Below, piece by piece: positions 38,312-48,668 of a DNA stretch of 64,000 nt (position 1 is its first letter; every line of letters starts with the position of its first letter). A program made the position numbers and the translations under genes. The DNA comes from Nostoc sp. S4. Lineage in GTDB: Bacteria; Cyanobacteriota; Cyanobacteriia; Cyanobacteriales; Nostocaceae. The notes under the pieces were generated by a model, which did no database searches, had not been told where the DNA came from, and saw nothing but the letters and a program-made list of their open reading frames with translations. The stretch is from positions 62,001 to 126,000 of the forward strand of contig JAQYWR010000004.1 in assembly GCA_029379225.1 (NCBI GenBank), given 5' to 3'.

Positions 38312-38833
38312 TATTTCCTCCTGATAATTTTCTGATATAGCAATCGAATTAAAGGTTAGGACATCTTGAAAGCCTAGATGTTAGGAATAGTAATGTTTTA
38401 CCTCCTGCCCTCTGCAAGAACTGCCTTCTGCCTCCTGCTATACTTTATGATTGAACTCACTAGTAACTGTAGCCCATCACTACCAGCTTCAGCCGAGTAC
38501 CACTGGCTGCCCTTTCTTTCAGTAGCTTTCAGATAGTCTGATACTTCTGTACAGAGAACAGAGACATACCCACCATAAATCGTGCTTTTGTCAATGCTTA
38601 AGTCCAATGCGGAATTCAGGACGCAGGAGGAAACCACCCTTAAAAGAGTGGGATTGAAGCAAGGACACTTTATACCTAGCACTGCGCGTTTCGGTATAAT
38701 TATTGTTTTTAAACTGGGTTTTATACTCAGCGACTTTAGTTTTAATTAATACTTTCAACCTTCTGCCTTCTGCCTCCTGCCTCCTGCCTTTTTTATAAAA
38801 CTTCCGCCTTGGAACTTTGCAGCTTTCATCTAG
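38312..38833. repeat. Spacer with STRR heptamers (CCTTCTG/CTCCTGC)
   Basis: CCTGCCCTCTGC...CTTCTGCCTCCTGC at 38403-38437 and CTTCTGCCTTCTGCCTCCTG at about 38760-38790 are short tandem heptamer repeats. A 94-codon frame on the minus strand (38398-38682) overlaps them and carries no recognisable domain; I do not call it. Confidence 0.6.
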
Positions 38834-40339
38834 TTAAGCTTTCTCTAAGAATCGGACTAATGTTTCTTTAGCTCCAAACTCATATAATCTACGTAAATGG
38901 TTCGTAACTGCATCGGCAAAAGGCGACTGCGATAAATCGCCAAAAATCTCAGTCAGGTTGAGCAATGGTTTGGCATCGGAACCACTAGAATGAGCTAGTT
39001 GAGTTAAAGTACCTGCTATTGGGTCATCAATGGGAATGGCGTTACCTTGGTCATCCTTTCCATTTAGGTAACGGAACCAAGCAGCAACCGTCAGGCTCAT
39101 GTAATCAATCGCCACATTTTTACGTAGCGCGTCACGAACTGAGCCTAAAACAAATTTTGGTATTTTGGCGGAACTATTCAGGCAAAGGCGCGGCAGTTGG
39201 TCGCGAATTTTAGGATTGGCAAAGCGTTCAATTAAGGTTTTTTTGTAATCGTCCAAATCAATCCCTGGTACAGATTGGAGTGTGGGTGTAACTTCTGCCA
39301 TCAAATTATCGATAGCTTGCCGAATTAACGGATCGGCCATGACTTCATGGACGTAAGTGTAACCTACCAAAGTGCCGAGATACCCAATTAACAAGTGACT
39401 GGCGTTCAGTAGGCGGATTTTCATCATCTCGTAGGGATGAACATTGCTAGTCATTTGTACGCCAACTGATTCCCAATCGGGTCTACCCGCACAGAAATTG
39501 TCTTCGACTACCCACTGAAGAAACGGTTCGGCAACAACTGGAAAAGCATCATCGATATTAAACTGTTCCACCACCATTTTGATATCTGCTGGGGTGGTGG
39601 CGGGAGTAATGCGATCGACCATGCAATTGGGGAAAGCTACTTGTTCAGCTACCCAACTTCCCAAGTCTGGGTTCTGTATTTCGGCAAATGCGGTTAACAT
39701 TTTGCGGGCAATGTTGCCGTTACCTTGCAAGTTGTCGCAGGACAACACAGTAAACGGTGCAATTCCCTGTTGACGGCGGCGATTGAGGGCTGCTGTCAAA
39801 AAGCCGTATACGCCAATTGGCTCATCGGGATGCTGCAAATCGTACTGAATTGTCGGGTGATTGGTATCGAATTCACCACTACCTTCAATATAGTAGTAGC
39901 CTCCTTCGGTGATCGTGAGAGTAACGATGCGGCATTTCGGGTCTGCTAAGGTGTCAATTACTGCTTGACAGTTATCTGGGGCAAACAGATATTTTGTAAT
40001 TGCCCCAATTACGCGAGCGTAATCGCCTGCTGGCGACCTTTCCACTAAGGTATACAAACAATCTTGTAAACTCAGTGCATCCCGCATCCGTTTGTCAAAT
40101 TCTAGTAGCCCTACCCCACAGATTCCCCAATCACTATCGGGATGCTGATGAAAGTAATTATCTAAATATAAAGCCTGATGTGCGCGATGGAACCCACCCA
40201 CACCAATATGAACAATGCCATTAGTGATTTGGTGGCGATCGTATTTAGGTATGCGGATGTCATTCCCGAAACTAGATAGAGATGCTTCATTGAGCTTGAT
40301 TGCTGAGTCTTTATTGATATTGCTGTTCATGGGGTTCAT
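38834..40339 (-). CDS. Mannitol dehydrogenase family polyol oxidoreductase
   Basis: 501 residues, normal for the long-chain polyol dehydrogenases. GIVHIGVGGFHRAHQALYLD is the N-terminal NAD loop. DNLQGNGNIARKML, VDRITPATTPADI, DNFCAGRPDWE and KIRLLNASHLLIGYLG (catalytic Lys region: K...N...H) follow. Members oxidise mannitol, arabinitol or similar alditols, or reduce fructuronate. With xylulokinase nearby, D-arabinitol to D-xylulose is a reasonable guess, but mannitol is equally possible. It is divergent from the SDR at 40724. Confidence 0.9.
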   Translation of the reverse strand: MNPMNSNINKDSAIKLNEASLSSFGNDIRIPKYDRHQITNGIVHIGVGGFHRAHQALYLDNYFHQHPDSDWGICGVGLLEFDKRMRDALSLQDCLYTLVERSPAGDYARVIGAITKYLFAPDNCQAVIDTLADPKCRIVTLTITEGGYYYIEGSGEFDTNHPTIQYDLQHPDEPIGVYGFLTAALNRRRQQGIAPFTVLSCDNLQGNGNIARKMLTAFAEIQNPDLGSWVAEQVAFPNCMVDRITPATTPADIKMVVEQFNIDDAFPVVAEPFLQWVVEDNFCAGRPDWESVGVQMTSNVHPYEMMKIRLLNASHLLIGYLGTLVGYTYVHEVMADPLIRQAIDNLMAEVTPTLQSVPGIDLDDYKKTLIERFANPKIRDQLPRLCLNSSAKIPKFVLGSVRDALRKNVAIDYMSLTVAAWFRYLNGKDDQGNAIPIDDPIAGTLTQLAHSSGSDAKPLLNLTEIFGDLSQSPFADAVTNHLRRLYEFGAKETLVRFLEKA

Positions 40340-40723
40340 TCAGGGTTAGGTGATGGCGACGAGCTTTAGGAATGGTTCACCGCAAAGCAATATCACGATT
40401 AGCTGACTCAAACTTGCGGAAAAGCCCCTGCATTACCACTATATCGTCGTTGTTAATGGCGATCGTTAGTGTAGTTTTCTGGGCAGCTAACTTGGCGAAC
40501 AAGCGTGTAATAGTTGCGCCAGCATCACTCCAGCGAAGAATGCAGCCAACACTTTAGCGAAGCGGGGGTACGCATCGCATGACTCCTTTAAACTAAAAAA
40601 TCTCAGGTATTAAATTTTTGATTTTATGCTCTCTTTTTGGGCAAAAGCTCAATAATAGAAATCATACCAATCCCACCTAAATGACGGGCATTTGCAACAA
40701 TTCTTCAAAAAGAGGTTAAAAAT
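40340..40723. promoter_or_regulatory. Divergent promoter region of the polyol locus
   Basis: About 380 bases between the mannitol-dehydrogenase-type gene and the plus-strand SDR. It should hold the promoters and the operator of the SorC-type regulator. I see no convincing palindrome. A GC-richer stretch (40360-40580) with a 61-codon frame looks like a scrap of a lost gene. Confidence 0.35.
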
Positions 40724-41527
40724 ATGACGAGGAAAGCAACTTATCAGTTTGCAGGCAAGACCATCTTAATTACGGGCGGTGCAGGAGATATTGGCAAGGC
40801 AACTGCACATCGTTTTGCTGCTAATGGTGCAAGTCTAGCTTTGCTAGATTTGAATGAACCGAAGATGACAGATGTGGCTGAGGAACTAAAAGCTTACAAC
40901 GTACCAGTCGGCACGTTTCGTTGTGATGTAACATCTGCTGATGATGTTGCCAAAGCCTTTACTAGTGCTATTGAGCAACTTGGGCGAATCGACTATATAT
41001 TTAATAATGCAGGTTACCAAGGAATTTTTGCTAAAACCGACGAATATCCAGAAGATGACTTTGAAAAAGTCATTGAAATTAATGTTATCGGCGTTTTTCA
41101 CATTCTCAAAGCCGCTGCCCAGCACTTGCGCGATATAGGTGGAGGTGCGATCGTCAATATGGCAAGTTATGCGGGTGTAGTTGGGCCGCCAAATATGCTG
41201 GCATATGGCGCTTCTAAGTTTGCAGTGATTGGAATGACTCAGACAGCAGCGAAAGACTTGGCTCCCTACAATATTCGAGTTAATGCACTCTCCCCTGCAC
41301 TGATTGGGCCTGGTTTTATGTGGACGCGGCAAACTCAATTACAAGCAGCAGTTGGGTCACAGTATTTTGATGCCGATCCTAAGGTAGTGGAGCAACAGAT
41401 GATCGATTCAGTAGCAATGCGCCGTTTGGGAAGCCTGGAAGAAGTGGCGAATGGGGTAGCATTTCTGATGAGCGAAGAGGCAAGCTACATTACCGGGTTT
41501 AACTTGGAGGTCACCGGAGGGTTATAG
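40724..41527 (+). CDS. Short-chain dehydrogenase (polyol/xylitol dehydrogenase-like)
   Basis: 267 residues with AAAGAGG upstream of the ATG. TILITGGAGDIGKATAHRFA binds NAD, with D in LLDLNEP favouring NAD over NADP. NNAGYQG, VNMASYAG and YGASKFAVIGMTQTAAKDLA supply the catalytic Ser, Tyr and Lys. RVNALSPALIGPGFMWTRQ and the GG ending are typical of classical SDRs acting on sugar alcohols. It is followed by a SorC-type regulator 92 bases downstream, supporting an inducible polyol role. Confidence 0.87.
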   Translation: MTRKATYQFAGKTILITGGAGDIGKATAHRFAANGASLALLDLNEPKMTDVAEELKAYNVPVGTFRCDVTSADDVAKAFTSAIEQLGRIDYIFNNAGYQGIFAKTDEYPEDDFEKVIEINVIGVFHILKAAAQHLRDIGGGAIVNMASYAGVVGPPNMLAYGASKFAVIGMTQTAAKDLAPYNIRVNALSPALIGPGFMWTRQTQLQAAVGSQYFDADPKVVEQQMIDSVAMRRLGSLEEVANGVAFLMSEEASYITGFNLEVTGGL

Positions 41528-41618
41528 AAATTTAAAGATAATTGAGCAAAATTTGTCTTCTTGGGCAAGTATGCAAAAATCATTCCTTTGGTAGGTATAT
41601 AATTTTTGAAGGTGGGAT

Positions 41619-42611
41619 ATGGGAGAACCTTTATTGGAGCGGCGCGATGCCAGCAAAGCTGGCTTGTCCTTTAGGACTCGCAAATTAGATCTAGCTGCTC
41701 ATGCTGCTTGGCTCTACTACATCGCTGGCAATACACAAGAAGAAATTGCAACAAAGCTCAATGTATCCCGGCAAGCTGCACAACGCTTAGTTGCATTAGC
41801 GGTCAGTGAAAAATTGATCAAATTTCGCCTCGATCATCCTCTAAGTGAATGCATTGCTTTGGCTGAGTTGTTACGCGATAAGTTCGATCTGTCGCTATGT
41901 GAAGTAGTACCAACTGATGCAGGCAGTGCTGATACACTTAACGGCATTGGCATATGTGCTGCCACCCACCTAGAAGCTTACCTGATTGCGAAAACCCCAA
42001 CTGTACTGGCGTTGTCTTCAGGTAGGACATTGCGAGCAATGGTGGAGCAAATCCCTTCAATGAATCAACCCCAGCATAAAATTGTTTCAATTATTGGCAA
42101 TATGTCCCATTGTGGGCGTGCAGGTCGTCACGAAGTGGTGATGCATTTATCCGATCGTGTCGGTTCCCAAGCTTATCCAGTGCCAACTCCAGTTGTCGCC
42201 ACTAGCATTGAAGAACGAAAACTCTTGCAGACTCAGCGATCGTTTATTACTGTCAAAGCTTTTGTTGAGCAAGCGAAAGCCACGTTTGTCGGAATTGGTC
42301 ACATTGGCTGGAATGCTCCGTTACATCAAGACGGCTTTATCAATGACGATGAAGTAGCTCAATTAATTGAACTGGGAGCAGTAGGAGAAATCGCGGGTTG
42401 GGCTTACGATCGCTATGGAGTGTTGCTGCACAAAGGAACCAACAGCCGGGTTGCCAGTGTACCTCTCGAACAACCCGCTCATCGACTGATTATTGGTGTA
42501 GCAGGCGGTGTAAAAAAGGCGGAGGCGATTTTGGCTGCTCTGCATGGCAAGTTAGTTACAGGACTAATTACCGATGAAGCGGTTGCCCAAGTTATTCTGA
42601 GTAAAATTTAG
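41619..42611 (+). CDS. SorC/DeoR-type sugar-binding transcriptional regulator
   Basis: 330 residues. An N-terminal helix-turn-helix (AAWLYYIAGNTQEEIATKLN, VSRQAAQRLVALAVSEKLIK) precedes a SorC effector domain. That domain carries the sugar-phosphate pattern: VLALSSGRTLRAMVEQIP, FVGIGHIGWNAPLHQDGFI and LIIGVAGGVKKAEAILAALH. Such regulators sense a phosphorylated sugar, here perhaps xylulose 5-phosphate. It likely controls the divergent polyol dehydrogenase, SDR and xylulokinase genes. The operator was not located. Confidence 0.9.
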   Translation: MGEPLLERRDASKAGLSFRTRKLDLAAHAAWLYYIAGNTQEEIATKLNVSRQAAQRLVALAVSEKLIKFRLDHPLSECIALAELLRDKFDLSLCEVVPTDAGSADTLNGIGICAATHLEAYLIAKTPTVLALSSGRTLRAMVEQIPSMNQPQHKIVSIIGNMSHCGRAGRHEVVMHLSDRVGSQAYPVPTPVVATSIEERKLLQTQRSFITVKAFVEQAKATFVGIGHIGWNAPLHQDGFINDDEVAQLIELGAVGEIAGWAYDRYGVLLHKGTNSRVASVPLEQPAHRLIIGVAGGVKKAEAILAALHGKLVTGLITDEAVAQVILSKI

Positions 42612-42632
42612 TATCAGTCGGGCAATACACTA

Positions 42633-44447
42633 TCAAATTCCATGACTTTTGCCGATTACCCAATTACGTCGAAAAAATCTAGCTAAAGCTGACTCTTCCA
42701 GCGATAAATAAATTGGGCGTCCATGAGGACAGGTGCGGGGATTGCGAGTGCGTTGCCAATTATCTAAAAGTGTCTGCATTTCTTGCAAATTCATTGGTGT
42801 ACCATTACGAATAGCACTGCGACAAGCGACAGCTACTTGGGCTGTTTGTAAGTCACCTCCCAAACTCAATTCTAAAATTGCTTCGGCACAATCTTGGTGT
42901 TGCTGCAACATTGCGGGTAGGTTACGAACTGCCCAAAGTTGTTCGCCAAAGGGTTCTATATCTAAACCGATGCGCTGCAATTGCGATACTTGCACTGGCG
43001 ACAATTGATAAAGAATAATTGGCGGTTCGACACAAACGAGTTGCCAACTATCGCATAATTGCTCGTACAAAACTCGCTCATGAGCAATGTGCTGTTCCAC
43101 TAGCCATATCCCAGCAGGATGTTCGGCAACAATATAAGTATTACTCACTTGCGCTACAGCTTTTAAAGAGTGAGGAGTAGAGATGCGATTAATCGCGTCT
43201 GTACCAGAGTTAGGAATTTTATTATCCTCGTTGGAATTTTGAGGATTGAAATTGTAGTCACCTTTGGCCTCTGTGGCTTTGAGTAATTTACTAACTCGTG
43301 TTGTATGGACAGTTTCTTTGAAATTCACAGAAGAAATCCGCAGTATTTGATTAATTCCTTGAATAATTTGCTCTTGCCAATAAGTAATTTGATTGAGATA
43401 AATTTCTGTTTTTGCTGGATTACGATTCCAGTTAATTTGATCCGGGGAAATAGCAAGATGCAAAAAACAAATTGGATAGCGATCGCGTGGTAATGTTTTG
43501 TGAAATGCTGATAATATTGTTTGCTCTAGTTCCGCTGACTTAATCATCCGTCCGTTAATCGCTACACGTACCCAATCTGGACGATGACGGTGACAGCGAT
43601 CGGGTAATCCTACCACTAAGTTTAGTGCTGAGAGGGGACTGGGGATTGGGGAAGGTGGGGCCCCCTCTAGGGATAAGGGGTAATGGGAACTGGGAACTGG
43701 GGATTTGAGACTGGGGAGTGAAGAGTTAGGAGTACTGAGTTCTGAGTTTATAGGGTTGGGGACTTCGAGTTTCAATTCTTGCAAATCACCCTGTCGGACT
43801 TGGCGTAAAATCTGCGGTAATAGCTGCCCAGTTGTGGGCGCTGGGGAAATGGTGAACCATTGACGGTCATTTTGCCAAATCTGCCAGGTGACGCGGGGAT
43901 GACATAGGGCAATTTGGTGAATTGTTGCTTGCACGGCTTTCATTTGCTGTGCTATTGTCGGCAATCCTTGACGGCGAGATGAACAGTTACCAAAAAGACT
44001 AGAGACTGTGACTACTGTACCAGGTGCGATCGCAGTTGCTTCAACTTGCACAACTTCCCCGCCATACCCATAGACAACTCGCCATCCTAATTTTCCAACC
44101 ACACAATGACTCAAAATTTCTAAATCTGCCAAAGTGGTTAAACTGTGCAACGCCTCACCACGAAAACCCAAACTGTTAATTTTCCACAAATCGCTACTAG
44201 AGCGAATTTTACTGGTACTGTGAGCTGTGGCTGCTTTATGTAAATCATCTAAGTTCATTCCACAACCATTGTCGGCAACACGAATTCGCCATTGCTGCGG
44301 CCATAGCGAAACCACAATTCTTGTTGCACCTGCGTCTAGGGAATTTTCTACCAATTCCCGCACTACAGAGGCTAAAGAGTCAATGACCTCTCCCGCTGTA
44401 ATCAGATATACAACTTCTGTTGGTAGAGCTTGAATAGTAGATGCCAT
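42633..44447 (-). CDS. mutL: DNA mismatch repair protein MutL, with a repeat-derived insert
   Basis: 604 residues. The GHKL ATPase shows ELVENSLDAGATRI, DNGCGMN, TAHSTSKI and SLGFRGEALHSL. The C-terminal half has VEQHIAHERVLYE, a variant of the DQHA(x)2E(x)4E endonuclease motif, and CPHGRPIYLSL, so it is likely an endonuclease-type MutL. Residues about 230-273 (INSELSTPNSSLPSLKSP and on) are Ser/Pro-rich and come from DNA resembling intergenic repeats. They interrupt the transducer domain just before LVVGLPDR. It acts with MutS in mismatch repair. Confidence 0.93.
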   Translation of the reverse strand: MASTIQALPTEVVYLITAGEVIDSLASVVRELVENSLDAGATRIVVSLWPQQWRIRVADNGCGMNLDDLHKAATAHSTSKIRSSSDLWKINSLGFRGEALHSLTTLADLEILSHCVVGKLGWRVVYGYGGEVVQVEATAIAPGTVVTVSSLFGNCSSRRQGLPTIAQQMKAVQATIHQIALCHPRVTWQIWQNDRQWFTISPAPTTGQLLPQILRQVRQGDLQELKLEVPNPINSELSTPNSSLPSLKSPVPSSHYPLSLEGAPPSPIPSPLSALNLVVGLPDRCHRHRPDWVRVAINGRMIKSAELEQTILSAFHKTLPRDRYPICFLHLAISPDQINWNRNPAKTEIYLNQITYWQEQIIQGINQILRISSVNFKETVHTTRVSKLLKATEAKGDYNFNPQNSNEDNKIPNSGTDAINRISTPHSLKAVAQVSNTYIVAEHPAGIWLVEQHIAHERVLYEQLCDSWQLVCVEPPIILYQLSPVQVSQLQRIGLDIEPFGEQLWAVRNLPAMLQQHQDCAEAILELSLGGDLQTAQVAVACRSAIRNGTPMNLQEMQTLLDNWQRTRNPRTCPHGRPIYLSLEESALARFFRRNWVIGKSHGI

Positions 44448-44742
44448 AAATTATAGTTTATAGCTTCTGGGGGCAAGGTCGGATCGTTAAGGCAATATCT
44501 ATTCCACTCGCAGATTTGGCATTGAGAGCCAAATCTGCTTATACAGAAGCCACATCTATATTTATGCTGTCAGTCGCTAGAATTCATAAATCTTATTAAC
44601 GACTAGTGGATGTAGCTTACTTCTCCGTAGGAGTATAAACAGGTTTAACTCCTCCACTGAATTGATTATGAATTTTGACTTGTGTATTCTCTTTTTGAAT
44701 CAAGCTTTAATTTAGGATGTAAAACCTGATAACTGATAACTG
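44448..44742. repeat. Spacer with an 11-bp hairpin
   Basis: GCAGATTTGGC (44510-44520) and GCCAAATCTGC (44528-44538) form a perfect stem with a 7-base loop. No U-tract on either side. Rest of the spacer is empty. Confidence 0.6.
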
Positions 44743-45792
44743 TTAATTAGTATCGCTCATTGCCAAGACTTTAGGTGATTCAAGTTTGAGCAACCCATTC
44801 AATAACGATGCCGGTCGTTGCCTGTAAGGCCAAGCAAAAGCATGACGAAAAGCTGCATCCTGACAAGCTTGGAGTTGTTCAAAACTAATAATGTCGTAAG
44901 TCAAGAGATTTTCATATTCCCAAGGTAAACGCACATTGTGTAAACCAGCATTATCAGTGCAAATAGCGATATCGACCCCAGCATCAAAACAACGGTCAAA
45001 AACTAATTTCAGTTGACGTATATCCTGTAAAGTACCAGTTTTCAAATAAGTTGTCGGGCAAACTTCCAAACACTGCCCGCGTCTAGCTACATCGTTAAGT
45101 AACTCTGGATACAATAAAGGAATTTGGATACCATGACCGATTCGCATCAAATATGGTAGGAGTTGGGGATAACAACCAGCGGTAGTTTCAAACAGATGTC
45201 CTGTAGTGTTAACGTCGAGCGATCGCGCATAATCATATAGACTAATCCATTCTTCAAAGCGATCGGCATAATAGCTATCACCTCCGGCTACATCTACTCC
45301 ACAGATATACTGCTTATTTTGCGCCGCCAAATCAACAATCGCTTTGTTCACCTCATAGGGTAAACGCGTGTGCATACAAAGAATTTGGCTAGTAACAATC
45401 GGATATTCTGGCAGTTGGCTAGCTTGTCCTACTACTTGCACAATTTCTGTCATCTTGTCAATTCTTTCTGATTGACTCAGATGCTCAGGTGTTCGTAAAT
45501 AGGGAGTGTAACGCAGTTCCAAATAAGCCAAATTTTCAAAAATGTAAGCACCTCGCACCAAACGATAGATAAAGTAAGGCAAAGTTTCCACAGTTTGCAC
45601 ACTTTCTACCAAGGTGTGCAATTCTAGATACTCATCTAGGGTATTGCGTGGGCGAGTGTAAAAATCTTCAAATTCTGAGTAGTCGGCAAAGCGGGAAATC
45701 AACTCTGAAGAATGTCGCTCAAAATATCGCCACAAAACTCGTGGTACGACCGAACCGCCTAGGTGTCTATGTAATTCAGCATATAAAGACAT
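44743..45792 (-). CDS. Adenosine deaminase-like metal-dependent hydrolase
   Basis: 349 residues from the ATG at 45792 (MSLYAELHRHLGGSVVPRVL); a 15-codon extension is unlikely. The HRHLGG metal site, GHLFETTAG (in place of the usual HAGE), RIGHGI, and CPTTYLKT followed by ICTDNAGLH give a TIM-barrel amidohydrolase of the adenosine/AMP deaminase family. The second catalytic Asp of the usual TDDP is Asn here (TDNAG). Substrate may therefore differ from adenosine. No partner gene adjacent. Confidence 0.82.
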   Translation of the reverse strand: MSLYAELHRHLGGSVVPRVLWRYFERHSSELISRFADYSEFEDFYTRPRNTLDEYLELHTLVESVQTVETLPYFIYRLVRGAYIFENLAYLELRYTPYLRTPEHLSQSERIDKMTEIVQVVGQASQLPEYPIVTSQILCMHTRLPYEVNKAIVDLAAQNKQYICGVDVAGGDSYYADRFEEWISLYDYARSLDVNTTGHLFETTAGCYPQLLPYLMRIGHGIQIPLLYPELLNDVARRGQCLEVCPTTYLKTGTLQDIRQLKLVFDRCFDAGVDIAICTDNAGLHNVRLPWEYENLLTYDIISFEQLQACQDAAFRHAFAWPYRQRPASLLNGLLKLESPKVLAMSDTN

Positions 45793-45942
45793 AGTGGTAT
45801 TTTTAGGGAAAAATTTTACTAATTGTAACAAAAACATAGAAGAAAAAATCTAGACTCGAAAATTCCTGAGTGCTGAGGGTTAACTCTCAACAGTCAACAG
45901 CCAACGCAAAAAGATGGGCTTTCTTAATGCAAGGGCAGTTCA

Positions 45943-46833
45943 CTAGCTTTCCCGAACCAGCAAAACTGATTTTACGGGACGCTTGATAGGATTTCCTTCT
46001 AAATCAACTTTCCCGTAAAAGCTTTTGCCATTGTAGTAGAGCGAAGACGAACTCCCTCCATCCAGATTCATCGCTTTATCAGCACCAAGGGTTTTCATCA
46101 AATCAGCTAATGCTGGTAAGGATATCCCAGAGTTTGCCGGAACCGAGGGTTTTTGAGATACCATAACTAAAATAACGCTGCCATCACGGGTGATACCGAC
46201 GGCAGTTCTAGCGTTAAGTTGGTTGCTGCCAAGTGCATCTCGTTTATTGGCATTATCTATAAAGCCCTCTTGTACTGAGGTGAGTTTTGGTAACAGGCGT
46301 GGACCTGCGCCTATAGCATCAACTAGCTGACAACCTGCTGGTGGTGACTGACTGTGTAGGGCAATCGAATAGCTGATAGTTTGCCCACATGAGTAGCGGC
46401 GAAATTCTGTGCGATTAAAAATTTGACTCAGGTAAGGTTTTAAATTGGGATTGTTTACCAACCGCTCGTTTTGTTCGGGGTCAGCTACTAACTTTCCTTG
46501 TAAGACAACATAGGATGTAGATTTTTGGTTGGCTGGGTCAAAAAAGCCTGCATTCAAAATAGCTACAGCTCGATACTTCTGGGCAAATTCTTCCACAGTA
46601 GCTACCTTCTGTGATAGTGCAGGAGTTACCAAAAATCTGCTATTAGCTGGAATCAACAGGATATAAGCTATGCTTTGGGGTAAAGTGCGCTCGAAGTAGC
46701 GGATAGTTTTTGGTGGTGAAGATACAACACTCGGTATTGACGGTGTTAAGGAACGCAAATTAAACCACAACACCATTGCAAAACTAATTAATATCAAACC
46801 TATTAGTTTGATTTTTCTCACTTTTAAACTCAC
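45943..46833 (-). CDS. Phosphodiester glycosidase family (NAGPA-like) exported protein
   Basis: 296 residues. An N-terminal membrane anchor or signal (IKLIGLILISFAMVLWFNLR) is followed by the catalytic domain: VAILNAGFFDPANQKSTSYV, NARTAVGITRDGSVILVMVS and GADKAMNLDGGSSSSLYYNG. The NLDGGSSS motif is the hallmark of the family. Related enzymes uncap sugar phosphodiesters. In cyanobacteria the substrate is unknown; an envelope polysaccharide or wall polymer is likely. Confidence 0.88.
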   Translation of the reverse strand: MSLKVRKIKLIGLILISFAMVLWFNLRSLTPSIPSVVSSPPKTIRYFERTLPQSIAYILLIPANSRFLVTPALSQKVATVEEFAQKYRAVAILNAGFFDPANQKSTSYVVLQGKLVADPEQNERLVNNPNLKPYLSQIFNRTEFRRYSCGQTISYSIALHSQSPPAGCQLVDAIGAGPRLLPKLTSVQEGFIDNANKRDALGSNQLNARTAVGITRDGSVILVMVSQKPSVPANSGISLPALADLMKTLGADKAMNLDGGSSSSLYYNGKSFYGKVDLEGNPIKRPVKSVLLVRES

Positions 46834-46859
46834 TTGCGCTTAGCTTAAACAAAGTTGAT

Positions 46860-47102
46860 TTAATAGTAATCTCCCCACATTAAATAATATTCATCAAGCA
46901 GTAATACTTCCAACTTTCTTGTTTCGATTTCCTCCCGATACTTTGCCAACAGTGTTTCAATATCTTTTTTTGTAACAATAGCATCCTCGTCAGCTTTTGG
47001 ATTCAAACAAGTAGTTTTCTTCCAACTAATTCCTGCTGCATCAAATAATTTGAGGCGCTCATCGTAGAGTGAGGCTGAAGGTAAAAATGCCGTTAGTTCT
47101 GA
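46860..47102 (-). pseudogene. IS630-family transposase remnant
   Basis: An 80-codon open stretch without a proper start reads YDERLKLFDAAGISWKKTTC, LNPKADEDAIVTKKDIETLL and KLEVLLLDEYYLMWGDYY. This is the mid-part of an IS630 transposase around the first catalytic Asp (usually LDECHLLWGD). Both ends are lost. Confidence 0.65.
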
Positions 47103-47574
47103 ATATTAGCACTTGGTTTAGCTGGGCGAGAAAGCAAAGGATTGTGCTGGCGATGTCAGGTGGGGTTGTGTATACGGCGGAGGGTGAGGCTGTGGCGGTT
47201 GCTCTAGATGATGCACAGATGCCCTTTGAAAGAGTGAAACCATCAAAAATTTATTAACAAACTACAAAAGCAAAATTTCTGCACTCTTTGGTTGCAATTC
47301 TCTGTGGAAAGTCAGTTAAGTAGCATAGGTAGTAATTAAAATTAGTATTTTTTTTGACAAAATAATCTTCGTATATTTAGTTGTAAAAGTATTGATTCGG
47401 TTAAGTGGAAAGGTGGGAAAAGTAGGAAAAGTAAGACGTTTTATTGAAACACTTGATTATGTTGTTGATAAGCTGTAATTTAATGCATAGTACATATTTG
47501 GCAAGAGTAACTTGTGAATTTTTTGATTACTTGAAGTAATTTCACTTATCAAAGATTAACAGCAAATGTCAAAT
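47103..47574. other. Spacer with no firm gene
   Basis: A plus-strand frame at 47069-47257 (SWARKQRIVLAMSGGVVYTA then GEAVAVALDDAQMPFERVKP) overlaps the IS630 remnant and could be a gene fragment, but I recognise no family. The remainder is AT-rich and empty. Confidence 0.3.
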
Positions 47575-47676
47575 TATAGCGGTTTCCACTTACGTAGGGC
47601 ACAACATTATATCGCTAGGTGTAGGGGCACTGCCGTGTCCCTACGGATGTACTTCACGTAAACGAGAACCGCTATA
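47575..47676. repeat. MITE-like palindromic element (TATAGCGGTT termini)
   Basis: Terminal TATAGCGGTT and AACCGCTATA bound about 102 bases. Inside lies an imperfect palindrome whose centre is GTAGGGGCAC-TGCC-GTGTCCCTAC. The inner arms ACTTACGT/ACGTAAAC also pair. It lies 50 bases before the geosmin synthase remnant. No coding capacity. Confidence 0.7.
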
Positions 47677-47706
47677 ACGCGACTTCAATCAAGACAATGA
47701 GTTTAA

Positions 47707-48668
<962 letters not shown>

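Noticed and set aside
38398-38682. 94-codon minus-strand frame between the SDR and polyol dehydrogenase genes
   Set aside because: Overlaps heptamer repeats, has no domain and no ribosome binding site.
47069-47257. Plus-strand frame with MSGGVVYTAEGEAVAVALDD
   Set aside because: Overlaps the IS630 remnant and no family is recognised; may be a fragment but cannot be supported.
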